Of a DNA stretch of 64,000 nucleotides, positions 42,154 through 50,380 are shown in pieces. Source of the stretch: Microbacterium maritypicum MF109 (lineage in GTDB: Bacteria; Actinomycetota; Actinomycetes; Actinomycetales; Microbacteriaceae); assembly GCF_000455825.1 (NCBI RefSeq), contig NZ_ATAO01000250.1, positions 62,001-126,000 on the forward strand, given 5' to 3'. How positions within the stretch are numbered: the first letter of the stretch is position 1; the number at the start of each line of letters is the position of its first letter. The position numbers and the translations under genes are program-made. The notes below the pieces were generated by a model that saw nothing but the letters and a program-made list of their open reading frames with translations, was not told the DNA's origin and made no database searches.

Positions 42154-42897
42154 TCAGGCGTCGCGACCGCGGGTGAAGCCCGCGTCGAATCCGCGCTCGA
42201 ACGCGTGCTGAGCGATGCGCTCCGCACGGTGCGGACCGTGTCCGCGGTGTCCGCGGTGTCCGTGGTCGCCGTGGTCGCCGTGACCCGGGTGTCCGTGTCC
42301 GCGACCGCGGTGACCGGCGCCGGGCTCGCCGTGGCGGCATCCGTGCTCGGCATCCGCATCCGCGCCGAAGCCGTGTCCGGGGCCGAATCCGCGCCCGAAC
42401 GGGCGTCCGAATCCGCGCGGGAAACCGCGTCCGTGGCGCGGGCCGCCGAAGCCGTGTCGGCGTTCGCGGGGGAGAGGGGTCTCCTCGTCCCATCCGAATG
42501 CGCGGGCGATCTTCTCGAGCGACGCCAGCGTGGTGGCCATCTCCTCGGGGGAGACGGCATCGCTGACCTTCGCGCGGATCTCGTCGACGATGGCGCCGAG
42601 GCGTTCCTTCGCTGCGCGGCCGTCGTCGGTGAGCGTCCAGCCGTCTCCCTCGGGGGAGACCCAGCCGCGCTCGACGAGTCGGTGCATCTTGTGGCCGCTC
42701 AGCGGACGGTCGGATGCGACCGTGCCGTCGACGATGTTGAGGAGGCGCCAGTCGCGACGACTCGCATGCTCGCTGTCGAAGGCGGTGGCGAACTCGGCCG
42801 CCATGAGGCGGTCGGCGGCCTTCAGCCAGTAGCCGAAGGGGCGGTCGGTGTTCTCGGGGCCCTGTGCGGGCCCGTTCTGTGATTCAGAGGTGTTCAT
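42154..42897 (-). CDS. winged-helix (MarR-like) protein with Gly/His-rich C-terminal tail
   Basis: A 247-residue protein. Residues about 20-135 look like a MarR/PadR-type winged helix: FGYWLKAADRLMAAEFATAF, DWRLLNIVDGT, KMHRLVERGWV and WTLTDDGRAAKERL. The remaining part is dominated by Gly, His and Arg in short repeats (for example RGHGHPGHGDHGDHGHRGH), then ends in a small helix with RIAQHAFERGFDAGF. The His density suggests metal binding, although a disordered linker is equally possible. It is divergent from the MarR gene at 43015, which has a similar tail at its N-terminus. A large dyad lies between them. Confidence 0.75.
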   Translation of the reverse strand: MNTSESQNGPAQGPENTDRPFGYWLKAADRLMAAEFATAFDSEHASRRDWRLLNIVDGTVASDRPLSGHKMHRLVERGWVSPEGDGWTLTDDGRAAKERLGAIVDEIRAKVSDAVSPEEMATTLASLEKIARAFGWDEETPLPRERRHGFGGPRHGRGFPRGFGRPFGRGFGPGHGFGADADAEHGCRHGEPGAGHRGRGHGHPGHGDHGDHGHRGHRGHGPHRAERIAQHAFERGFDAGFTRGRDA

Positions 42898-42943
42898 GGG
42901 AAGTCCTTTTTGTCGGTGAGTTCGATGTCAGTGTGCATGTGTA

Positions 42944-42973
42944 TGTCACAGTGCATGTACATGTAGTGTGACA
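42944..42973. promoter_or_regulatory. 30-base nested dyad between two divergent regulator genes
   Basis: TGTCACA (42944-42950) pairs with TGTGACA (42967-42973), and the same axis runs through the central palindrome CATGTACATG (42954-42963). Further TGCATGT-like half sites follow at about 42935 and 42984-42991. The DNA is AT-richer than its surroundings and contains the start regions of both winged-helix genes. Confidence 0.7.
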
Positions 42974-43014
42974 TGAACTCTCAATGCATGTCAAGTCGCA
43001 TGTAAAATCGAACG

Positions 43015-43638
43015 GTGACCACCGAATCGAACGACGCCGAATCGAACGACGCCGCACCGGATCCCGCCGAAGCCATCGCGCAGGCGTTGTCCCGCCTGCG
43101 TGGTCGGCGACCCGGCGAGCGGGGCCCCGGGGGAAGAGGAGTGGACCGCGGTCGCGGTCACGGCGGCCCCCACGGCTGGCACGGCGGCCCGCACGGTGAC
43201 CGTGACGGTGGGCACGACGGCGACGATCCCCACGACCACTTCGCGCATCACCGCGGCCACCCGGGGATGCCTCCGTGGATGGCCGACCCCTCCGGCCGGC
43301 TCGGCGGCCCGGCCCGCATGCGCATGCTGGAGGCGCTGGCCGCGGCATCCGCCCCGCTGAGCGTGAGCGACCTCGGCGCCGCGATCGGGGTTGACCAGCC
43401 GCGAGCCTCACGGCTGGTGCAACAGGGTGTGGAGCGAGGGTTCGTGCGCCGCGAGGCCGACCCCGACGACGCACGTCGCACGCGCATCGCCCTGACCGAC
43501 GAGGGCCGACGTCTCGCCCGCGGCATGCGGGGGGAGCGTCGCGAGATGCTGACGACCGCGCTCACCTCGTTCACCGACGACGAGCGCATCGAGCTCGCCC
43601 GACTGCTGAACAAGCTCGCCGACAACTGGCAGCGCTGA
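43015..43638 (+). CDS. MarR family regulator with Gly/His-rich N-terminal extension
   Basis: A 207-residue protein beginning at GTG 43015. After an acidic start, residues about 30-85 are very rich in Gly, His, Asp and Arg (GHGGPHGWHGGPHGDRDGGH). The MarR winged helix then runs from about 95: MRMLEALAAASAPLSVSDLG, VDQPRASRLVQQGVERGFV, RREADPDDARRTRIALTDEG. The DPDDARRTRIALT wing is typical of MarR proteins. His-rich tails in a regulator beside a CDF cation transporter suggest metal sensing (inference). It converges with the CDF gene, and a hairpin separates them. Confidence 0.82.
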   Translation: MTTESNDAESNDAAPDPAEAIAQALSRLRGRRPGERGPGGRGVDRGRGHGGPHGWHGGPHGDRDGGHDGDDPHDHFAHHRGHPGMPPWMADPSGRLGGPARMRMLEALAAASAPLSVSDLGAAIGVDQPRASRLVQQGVERGFVRREADPDDARRTRIALTDEGRRLARGMRGERREMLTTALTSFTDDERIELARLLNKLADNWQR

Positions 43639-43659
43639 GCGCAGGGCTCGGCCTGCGCT
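43638..43659. terminator. hairpin between MarR and CDF genes
   Basis: AGCGCAGG (43638-43645) and CCTGCGCT (43652-43659) are perfect complements around a 6-base loop, in the 32-base gap between two converging genes. A short T-poor tail follows. Confidence 0.55.
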
Positions 43660-43670
43660 GCGGGGTCTGC

Positions 43671-44588
43671 CTAAGCCGAAGCGAACTCCGCCGACGGCTC
43701 GTCGTCGACCGACAGCGACAGCACAGCGGTCTCGACGGCTTCGTGCTCCTCGATCCGCTGTTCCAGATCACGCAGTCGCCGCGCCACATCGTGCTCACGC
43801 GCATCGCCGGCCAGGTCGACCTCGGCGACGATGAAGAGGCGGTTCGGCCCCACGTATTCGATGTGCAGGTAGGTCACCCGCTCGATCTGCGGCAGGCCGA
43901 GCAGCGCCTTCCCCACACGCGCCCTCAGCTCGGGTGCGGCCGTCGCGCCCACGAGGAACGCGATGTTCCGGCGGATGAGGATGATCGCCACCACGCCGAG
44001 GAGCACACCGACCAGGATCGAGCCGATGGCATCCCAGGCGGCGACGCCGGTGATCTGGTGCAGGAGGATGGCGCCTCCTGCCAGGACCAGGCCGATGAGC
44101 GCCGCCGAATCCTCGAAGAACACGGCTCGCAGCGTGGTGTCGCTCGTCTCCAACACGAAGTCCCAGGTCGACGAACCGCGCTCCTTCGCGAGTCGGCGGG
44201 ACTTCACCATCGCCTGGGTGAACGACGCACCCTCGAGCATGAACGAGATCCCCAGCACGATGTAGGCCACCATCGGGCTCTCCACCGGACCGGTGTCGGA
44301 GAGCTCCTGGATGCCGTGCATGATCGACACGATCGATCCGGCCGTGAAGATCCCGAACGCGGCGATCAACGACCATACGAACGCGTTGCGCCCGTAGCCG
44401 AGCGGATGCCGCGCATCCTTCGCCTTCGCCCCACGGCGGTCGGCGATGAGGAGGAACACCTCGTTCCCCGCGTCCGCCCATGAGTGCGCCGCCTCGGCGA
44501 CCATCGATGCCGACGAGGTGATGATCGCGGCGACGGTCTTCGCCACCGCGACGAGGATGTTGGCGAGGAAGGCGAGGAACACGGTCAC
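43671..44588 (-). CDS. cation diffusion facilitator family transporter (ZnT9-like subgroup)
   Basis: A 305-residue CDF protein from GTG 44588, with six predicted helices and a C-terminal cytoplasmic domain (RVTYLHIEYVGPNRLFIVAEVDL). Helix 2 has the AEAAHSWADAGNEVF motif with the metal-site His and Asp. Helix 5 has FFEDSAALIGLVLAG, where the usual second Asp of the DxxxD pair is Leu; this is the pattern of the ZnT9-like subgroup, for which transport of zinc itself is uncertain. It shares its strand with the UMF1 transporter upstream (35-base gap) and converges with the His-rich MarR gene. Confidence 0.9.
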   Translation of the reverse strand: MTVFLAFLANILVAVAKTVAAIITSSASMVAEAAHSWADAGNEVFLLIADRRGAKAKDARHPLGYGRNAFVWSLIAAFGIFTAGSIVSIMHGIQELSDTGPVESPMVAYIVLGISFMLEGASFTQAMVKSRRLAKERGSSTWDFVLETSDTTLRAVFFEDSAALIGLVLAGGAILLHQITGVAAWDAIGSILVGVLLGVVAIILIRRNIAFLVGATAAPELRARVGKALLGLPQIERVTYLHIEYVGPNRLFIVAEVDLAGDAREHDVARRLRDLEQRIEEHEAVETAVLSLSVDDEPSAEFASA

Positions 44589-44623
44589 GCGGTCAGGCTA
44601 CTCCCGCCGCGCGACACGGGTCG

Positions 44624-46030
44624 TCAGCGCGGCGCTTTCACCGGCAGCAGGAGCAGGAAGCCCGCGATCAGGACGATCACGATGCCGAGGATGCCGAACG
44701 CCGTCTGGGCGGTGAGCACGATCAGGAGCGTCCACGCGCCGGAGGCCATCCAGCTCGCGGCCCGACCGGTCGTGGCGTACAGCCCGAAGATCTCACCCTC
44801 GCGTCCGGCCGGGGTGACCCTCGCGAGGAAGGAGCGGGCGGAGGCCTGTGCGGGACCGACGAAGGCGCAGAGGATGAGTCCGCCGATCCAGAAGACGATG
44901 GTCCCGCCGTCGCGCAGGAAGAACACGCCGAGACCGGCGACCACCATCGAGCCGAGCGACAGCAGGATGATCCGCTTGGGGCCGAACCGGTCGTCGAAGC
45001 GTCCGGCGATGATCGTGGAGATGCCCGCGATGAGGTTGGCGGCGATGCCGAAGATCACGATGTCGAGGAAGGCGAAGTGGAAGACCGTCGACCCGATCAC
45101 GGCGCCGAACGCGAAGACGCCGCCCAACCCATCGCGGAACACGGCGCTCGCGAGCAGGAACCAGAACGTCGGCCGCGTCTCGGGGGAGCGGTAGAGGCCG
45201 ATGACGTCCTTGACCAGCAGGCCGTAGGAGGCGAAGAAGCCGACCTTGCGCTCGGGGCGGCCGAGGGAGGGCTCCGGCACGTTCAAGAAGATCGGGATGC
45301 TGAACACGATCGCCCAGACCGCGCAGCCGACCGCGATGATGCGGAACGGCAGTCCGCCGTCGGAGGGGAGGCCGAACCAGTCCATCATGTAGAAGACGAT
45401 CACGATGACCAGGGCGATGATGCCGCCGAGGTAGCCGAACCCCCAGCCGAGTCCCGAGATGCGCCCCACGGTCTTGGGGTTCGCGATGCCGATCAGCATG
45501 GCATTCGAGTTGACCGCCGCGATCTCGCCGAACACCGAGCCGGCCGAGATCAGTGCCACGCCGAGCCAGAAGAGCGTGGGGGTGGGCTCGACGAACCAGA
45601 GCCCGAACATGCACAGGATGAGCGCGCCCGTGCCTATGCCGAGCCAGAGCTTCTGCCGTCCCGCCGCGTCGGCGCGCTGACCGAGCACCGGTGCGAGGAG
45701 CAGGATCGCGAAGGCCGCGATGGTGGAGCCGAGTCCCAGGCCTGAGGTGAGATCGGCGATGGCCGCCTCGTGCGCCCGGCTGTTCGGGTCGAGGGCGGCG
45801 ACGTCGGCGGGGAGGAATGCGTCGGTCGTCAGGTACAGCGCCGTGAAGATGAACGTCAGGATGACGGTGTTGAAGGGCTGCGTCGCCCAATCCCACAGCG
45901 CCCAGGAGTAGACCTGCTTCTTCGGTGCCGGCGTCTCGCCGCGCAAGTCGAGGCCGACGACGGCCACGGCGCCGCTGTTCGCGGTCGCCACGGGCTCGGG
46001 CAAGGCGCCGTGCCCCTCGGTTTCGCTCAT
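44624..46030 (-). CDS. MFS transporter, UMF1/Atg22-like
   Basis: A 468-residue membrane protein with about 12 helices. The UMF1 family mark is the first helix region SWALWDWATQPFNTVILTFIFTALY written here in two parts: SWALWDWATQPFN and TVILTFIFTALYL. GQRADAAGRQKLWLGIG follows helix 3, and the middle has a long loop (PEPSLGRPERKVGFFASYGLL). Atg22 homologues in yeast export amino acids from the vacuole; bacterial members are uncharacterised. The 35-base gap to the CDF gene allows co-transcription. The start at 46030 leaves a 40-residue polar N-terminal tail. Confidence 0.88.
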   Translation of the reverse strand: MSETEGHGALPEPVATANSGAVAVVGLDLRGETPAPKKQVYSWALWDWATQPFNTVILTFIFTALYLTTDAFLPADVAALDPNSRAHEAAIADLTSGLGLGSTIAAFAILLLAPVLGQRADAAGRQKLWLGIGTGALILCMFGLWFVEPTPTLFWLGVALISAGSVFGEIAAVNSNAMLIGIANPKTVGRISGLGWGFGYLGGIIALVIVIVFYMMDWFGLPSDGGLPFRIIAVGCAVWAIVFSIPIFLNVPEPSLGRPERKVGFFASYGLLVKDVIGLYRSPETRPTFWFLLASAVFRDGLGGVFAFGAVIGSTVFHFAFLDIVIFGIAANLIAGISTIIAGRFDDRFGPKRIILLSLGSMVVAGLGVFFLRDGGTIVFWIGGLILCAFVGPAQASARSFLARVTPAGREGEIFGLYATTGRAASWMASGAWTLLIVLTAQTAFGILGIVIVLIAGFLLLLPVKAPR

Positions 46031-46100
46031 TCTCGAAGTCTGGCGGTCCCCGGTGAACGCCCGGTGACGGCGCGCCGTACTGATATTCCGGGGTCACGCT

Positions 46101-46163
46101 CGTTCCGGTCGCAGCTCCTGCCGCGCGAACGCGCCGGAGGCGGCAGCAACTGCGACCGGAACG
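46101..46163. repeat. long inverted repeat, copy 1 of a dispersed element
   Basis: Arms 46101-46124 and 46140-46163 match at 22 of 24 positions around a 15-base loop. The core GTTCCGGTCGCAG is repeated exactly in the arms of a second hairpin at 53095-53155. It lies in the 155-base gap between the UMF1 gene and the Lrp gene, downstream of the latter. Confidence 0.85.
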
Positions 46164-46185
46164 GAGGGACGGTGGGGGATGCGAC

Positions 46186-47094
46186 TCAGTCCGTGCGGAG
46201 AGGGCGCAACGTGCGGGCGTAGTCCTCCTTGAGCACGGCGAGGTGCAGCCAGGCCTCGATGCGTGTGACTCCCGGCAGCGCGCGCAGACGCTCCAGACTG
46301 GCGTACAGGGCTCCGGCCGATGGCTCGACGAGCGTGGCCACGGCGTCGAAACGGCCGAGGGTGCGCGCGGCGAAATCCACACCGCGCCCGCGTCGCAGCT
46401 CGTCGATCACGGCTTCGTCGTCGTCGCCGAGCGTCATGCCGACGCCCATCGACAGCTGCCGGTGCGCGAGCCCGCGAGCCTCCACCGCGCTGATCTTGAT
46501 CACCCCGGCGTCGATCATCCGCTGCACCCTTGTCGCGACGGCCGAGGGGGAGAGGCGCACCTCGTCGCCCAGCGCGCGGAAGCTCTTGCGCCCATCGGCC
46601 TGCAGCTGTTCGATCAGCGCCTCGTCGATCGTGTCGAGCGTGACCCCGCCGTGGTACTCCGAGACGAAGAAGCCCTTGATCACGGTCGAGTAGATGATCG
46701 TGCTGATATCGAGGACGCCGTCGATCGCGCGGATCAGGGCCAACAGGTCGTGCAGCTCCGACATCGAGCCGACGCGCACCTCGGTGACCACGTCGTGCGC
46801 CCCGCCCACCGCCGACACCAGCACGGTCTCGCTCATGTCGCGCAGGTGCTCGGCCACGAGTTCGACCGACCCGTCGGTGCGGATCGACACGTGGGCGAGC
46901 ACGTGCTGGCCGAGGAAGACCGGGTCGACGGCGGCCACGACCCGCACGGTGCGGTCGGCGAGCATCGTGCGCAGCCGGGCGGCGACCGCGGCCCGGGACT
47001 GCCCGAGCCGTTGCGCGAGCGAGAGGATGCTGGCGCGGCCGTCTTCCTGCAGTGCGCGGATGAGTTCGGCGTCGAAATCCATGGTTCCGCTCAT
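46186..47094 (-). CDS. Lrp/AsnC family regulator with duplicated domains
   Basis: A 302-residue protein, about twice the size of a standard Lrp, made of two Lrp units. The first helix-turn-helix is ELIRALQEDGRASILSLAQR with QSRAAVAARLRTM, and the second, near residue 155, is LIEQLQADGRKSFRALGDEV with SPSAVATRVQRM. Each is followed by an AsnC ligand-binding fold (VLVSAVGGAHDVVTEVRV in the first). Fused Lrp pairs are common in Actinobacteria. It is divergent from the MHS transporter and the catabolic genes behind it, so it probably senses their substrate. Start ATG 47094 was chosen over an upstream one for its better match to the family; the ribosome site is weak. Confidence 0.88.
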   Translation of the reverse strand: MSGTMDFDAELIRALQEDGRASILSLAQRLGQSRAAVAARLRTMLADRTVRVVAAVDPVFLGQHVLAHVSIRTDGSVELVAEHLRDMSETVLVSAVGGAHDVVTEVRVGSMSELHDLLALIRAIDGVLDISTIIYSTVIKGFFVSEYHGGVTLDTIDEALIEQLQADGRKSFRALGDEVRLSPSAVATRVQRMIDAGVIKISAVEARGLAHRQLSMGVGMTLGDDDEAVIDELRRGRGVDFAARTLGRFDAVATLVEPSAGALYASLERLRALPGVTRIEAWLHLAVLKEDYARTLRPLRTD

Positions 47095-47305
47095 TTCGTC
47101 AGTTTCCCGCGATCGCACGCTTCGTCGTGCGCAAGTTCAGTGTAGGAGGCAGGCTTGCCATCGGGAAGGCGTGCATTGTGCGGATGCGCGATCATATATC
47201 CAGTGAATCCCCGTTATCGCTGGAGTTCTGCCCTTGCTGGCAGCGCTGCACGTCCGTAGCATCCTTCGCTATCCGACATCTTCCGCAAAGGAGCGGGCAC
47301 CCCCC

Positions 47306-48643
47306 ATGACCACTACCCCCACCAGCGGCACCCACAGCCGGGCGCGCCGCGCCGGCATCGCCGCCTTCGTCGGTACCACCATCGAGTGGTACGACTTCTA
47401 CGTCTACGCGACCGCCGCGGCGCTCGTCTTCGGTCCGCTGTTCTTCCCGAGCGGCGACCGACTGGCCGAGACCGCAGCAGCCTTCGCGACCTTCGCTGTC
47501 GCCTTCCTCGTCCGCCCGCTCGGTGGCATCATCTTCGGGCACATCGGCGACAAGCTCGGCCGGCGCACGTCGCTCGTGATCACGCTGCTGATGATGGGCG
47601 CGGCCACGGTGCTCGTGGGCTGCCTGCCCACGTACGAGAACATCGGCATCCTCGCCCCGATCCTCCTCATCCTGCTCCGTGCGGTGCAGGGCCTCGCCGT
47701 CGGCGGCGAGTGGGGCGGGGCGGTGCTCATGAGCGTCGAGCACGCCCCCGAGAAGTCCAAGACCTTCTACGGCGGCTTCACGCAGCTCGGCAACCCGGCC
47801 GGTGCCCTTCTCGCCTCGGGCATCTTCGCGATCATGACCCGCATGGGCGACGACTTCATCATCAACGGAGGCTGGCGCATCCCGTTCCTGCTGTCGATCG
47901 TGCTGGTCGGCGTCGGCTTCTGGGTGCGCTACCGCGTCGAGGAGACGCCGGTCTTCGAGGCGAAGGTCGAGGGACGCAAGCAGTCGATGCCGCTGGCCTT
48001 CGCCCTGCGCACCAACTGGCGTCCGATCCTGCTCGGCATCGGCATCCTGCCGACCTCGACCGGCGGCTACTACCTGGCCACCACCTTCGCCACGGCCTAC
48101 GCCACCGGCGACACGGTCGCGATCAGTGAACAGGTCATCCTCGACGCCATGACGATCGCCTCCTTCGTGGAGTTCGTCGTGACCCTCCCCGTCGCCTGGC
48201 TGGGCGACAAGTGGGGCCGCAAGAACGTCATGTACATCGGCCTGATCACCTCGGTGCTCACGTTCGTGCCGTTCCTGCTGATCCTGCCCGGACGCATCGA
48301 GCCGCTCATCTTCCTGTTCGCCTCGTTGGTGCGCATCGCGATGAGCGCGACCTATGCGCCGATCGCCGCACTGCTCTCGCAGATGTTCCGTCCGCAGGCC
48401 CGCTACACCTCGATCGCGCTGTCGTACGGCGTGGGCGCGGCTGTCTGGGCCGGCTTCTCGCCCTGGTTCGCGACGCAGCTCATCGCCTGGACCGGCAGCA
48501 TCTGGTCGGTGATCGCGATGTTCATCGGCATGGCGCTCATCGCCGGGATCTGCACGCGGCTCGCGCCGCAGCACTCCGACGAGGCACCCGTGACGGCGTC
48601 CTTCACCGCACGCACGGACACGACGGCGAACCGCCTGCCCTGA
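47306..48643 (+). CDS. MHS family MFS transporter (metabolite:H+ symporter)
   Basis: A 445-residue symporter from ATG 47306, downstream of AAAGGAG; an upstream in-frame start adds an unconserved leader. MHS marks: FVGTTIEWYDFYVYATAAALVFG at the first helix (read as FVGTTIEWYDFYVY plus the following hydrophobic run), FLVRPLGGIIFGHIGDKLGRRT, and LLRAVQGLAVGGEWGGAVLM. MHS proteins import organic acids, betaines and similar compounds with protons. As the first plus-strand gene before amidohydrolase, TPP enzyme and ureohydrolase, it most likely brings in their substrate. Confidence 0.92.
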   Translation: MTTTPTSGTHSRARRAGIAAFVGTTIEWYDFYVYATAAALVFGPLFFPSGDRLAETAAAFATFAVAFLVRPLGGIIFGHIGDKLGRRTSLVITLLMMGAATVLVGCLPTYENIGILAPILLILLRAVQGLAVGGEWGGAVLMSVEHAPEKSKTFYGGFTQLGNPAGALLASGIFAIMTRMGDDFIINGGWRIPFLLSIVLVGVGFWVRYRVEETPVFEAKVEGRKQSMPLAFALRTNWRPILLGIGILPTSTGGYYLATTFATAYATGDTVAISEQVILDAMTIASFVEFVVTLPVAWLGDKWGRKNVMYIGLITSVLTFVPFLLILPGRIEPLIFLFASLVRIAMSATYAPIAALLSQMFRPQARYTSIALSYGVGAAVWAGFSPWFATQLIAWTGSIWSVIAMFIGMALIAGICTRLAPQHSDEAPVTASFTARTDTTANRLP

Positions 48644-48702
48644 CGGCGCACCGACCCCGACGACGTCCCCTCCCGCACGCCACGACCGCGAACAGGTTCC
48701 CC

Positions 48703-50370
48703 ATGAGAAAGCTCACCCCCTTCGACCGCTCGGCCCAGACGGCACCCGTCCTGCTGACCGCGCACGCGATCCACACGGCGGATGTCGCGGCCTCCACCGC
48801 CACGGCGATGCTGACCGATCGCGGGCGGATCCTCGCGATCGGCACCCTCGCCGACTGCGAGGCCGCGGCCGAGCGGGGTGGGCTCTCTCCGGAGCGCATC
48901 GACCTCGGCGACGGGGTCGTGGTCCCCGGCTTCGTCGACGCCCACGCGCATCCGCTCATGTTCGGGCAGATGATGAGCTGGGTCGACTGCGGGCCCGAGA
49001 AGGCAGGCAGCATCCCCGAGATCGTGGCCCTGCTGAAGGCCGCGGCTGCCGACCTGCCCGCGGGGCGCCCGGTGCGCGGCTACGGCTACGAGCAGCGCAA
49101 CCTCGCCGAGAAGCGGCATCCCACCCGCTTCGAGCTCGACGAGGTCGCCGCCGACCGCGAGGTGTACCTCATGAACGCCTCCGGCCACGGTGGGGTCGTG
49201 AACTCGCACACCCTCACGATCAACGGCGTCGACCGCGACACCCCGAACCCCGACGGCGGTGAGTTCTTCCGCGATGCCGAGGGCGAGCTGACCGGCGAGC
49301 TGTCGGATGCCGCGTGCAACATCCTCACCGGAGTGCACGGCGTGAAGATCGGCCACCACGGTCCGAACTTCCACCTCGCCGACGAGCCCGAGGAGCACCT
49401 GCGCCAGCTGGATGCCGCGACCCAGCGGTTCCTCGCCGGCGGGGTCACCTCGATCGGCGACGCCCAGGTCACGCGCCGCGAGTTCGACATGTACCTGCGA
49501 CTCGCCGAGGCCGGGCGCCTGGAGCTGCGGGTGTCGATGTACCTGCTCTCGCACCTGCTCGACGAGGCGCTCGAGATGGGGCTCGTCGGGCAGTTCGGCA
49601 ACGCGCACCTGAGCTTCGCCGGCATCAAGTTCTATGCCGACGGCACGCTCGGTGGCTGGACCGCGTACTTCCCCGACGGCTACGTCGGCGACCCGTGCCG
49701 TACCGGGCAGCTCTACCACGAGCCCGCCGAGTACGCGGGGCTCATCAGCAAAGCGCACGCCGCGGGGCTGCAGACCGCCACGCACGCCCAGTCGCCTACC
49801 GCGATCGAGATGGTCGTGTCGGCGATCGAGGCCGCGCTCGCCGAGCATCCGGATGCCGACGCCCGCCACCGCATCGAGCACTGCGGCCTGCCCACGCCCG
49901 AGCAGATCGAGCGGATGGCCCTCTCCGGAATCCGTCCGGTCAACCAGACCCAGCACTACTTCAACTGGGGTGAGGGCGTGGAAGAGGCCATCGGCACCCC
50001 GGGCGAGCGCTTCAACCCGCTGGGAGAGTTCGAGCGGGCGGGTGTGCCGTTCACCATCTCGTCGGATGCTCCGGTCGCCGAGCCGATCCCGCTCGAAGCC
50101 ATCCAGACCGCCGTCACCCGCGTCACCCGCCGCGGACACAAGCTCGGGCCGGACGACCTGCGGGTCTCCGCGCTCGCGGCCCTGCGCGCACACACGATCG
50201 AGGGTGCCGTATCGATCGGGCGCGAAGACGACCTGGGTTCGCTCGAAATCGGCAAGTACGCCGATTTCGTGGTGCTCTCCGGCGACCCGCTGGTCGTGCC
50301 GGCCGAGGAGATCTCGGCGATCACGGTGCGCGAGACCTGGGTCGACGGCACGCGTCGTCACCGAGTGTGA
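48703..50370 (+). CDS. amidohydrolase family protein (YtcJ-like)
   Basis: A 555-residue metal-dependent hydrolase of the YtcJ type. Metal-site motifs are VVPGFVDAHAHPLMFG near residue 75, TATHAQSPTAIE, RHRIEHCGLPTPEQ, and the late Asp in FTISSDAPVAEPIPL. The first strand region (LLTAHAIHTADVAASTATAML) and the end (LGSLEIGKYADFVVLSGDPL) form the composite domain of the superfamily. YtcJ-like enzymes act on exocyclic amides and related bonds; the specific substrate is unknown. The gene starts 60 bases after the transporter and is followed closely by the TPP enzyme, so an operon is likely. Confidence 0.9.
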   Translation: MRKLTPFDRSAQTAPVLLTAHAIHTADVAASTATAMLTDRGRILAIGTLADCEAAAERGGLSPERIDLGDGVVVPGFVDAHAHPLMFGQMMSWVDCGPEKAGSIPEIVALLKAAAADLPAGRPVRGYGYEQRNLAEKRHPTRFELDEVAADREVYLMNASGHGGVVNSHTLTINGVDRDTPNPDGGEFFRDAEGELTGELSDAACNILTGVHGVKIGHHGPNFHLADEPEEHLRQLDAATQRFLAGGVTSIGDAQVTRREFDMYLRLAEAGRLELRVSMYLLSHLLDEALEMGLVGQFGNAHLSFAGIKFYADGTLGGWTAYFPDGYVGDPCRTGQLYHEPAEYAGLISKAHAAGLQTATHAQSPTAIEMVVSAIEAALAEHPDADARHRIEHCGLPTPEQIERMALSGIRPVNQTQHYFNWGEGVEEAIGTPGERFNPLGEFERAGVPFTISSDAPVAEPIPLEAIQTAVTRVTRRGHKLGPDDLRVSALAALRAHTIEGAVSIGREDDLGSLEIGKYADFVVLSGDPLVVPAEEISAITVRETWVDGTRRHRV

Positions 50371-50380
50371 GGATGACACG

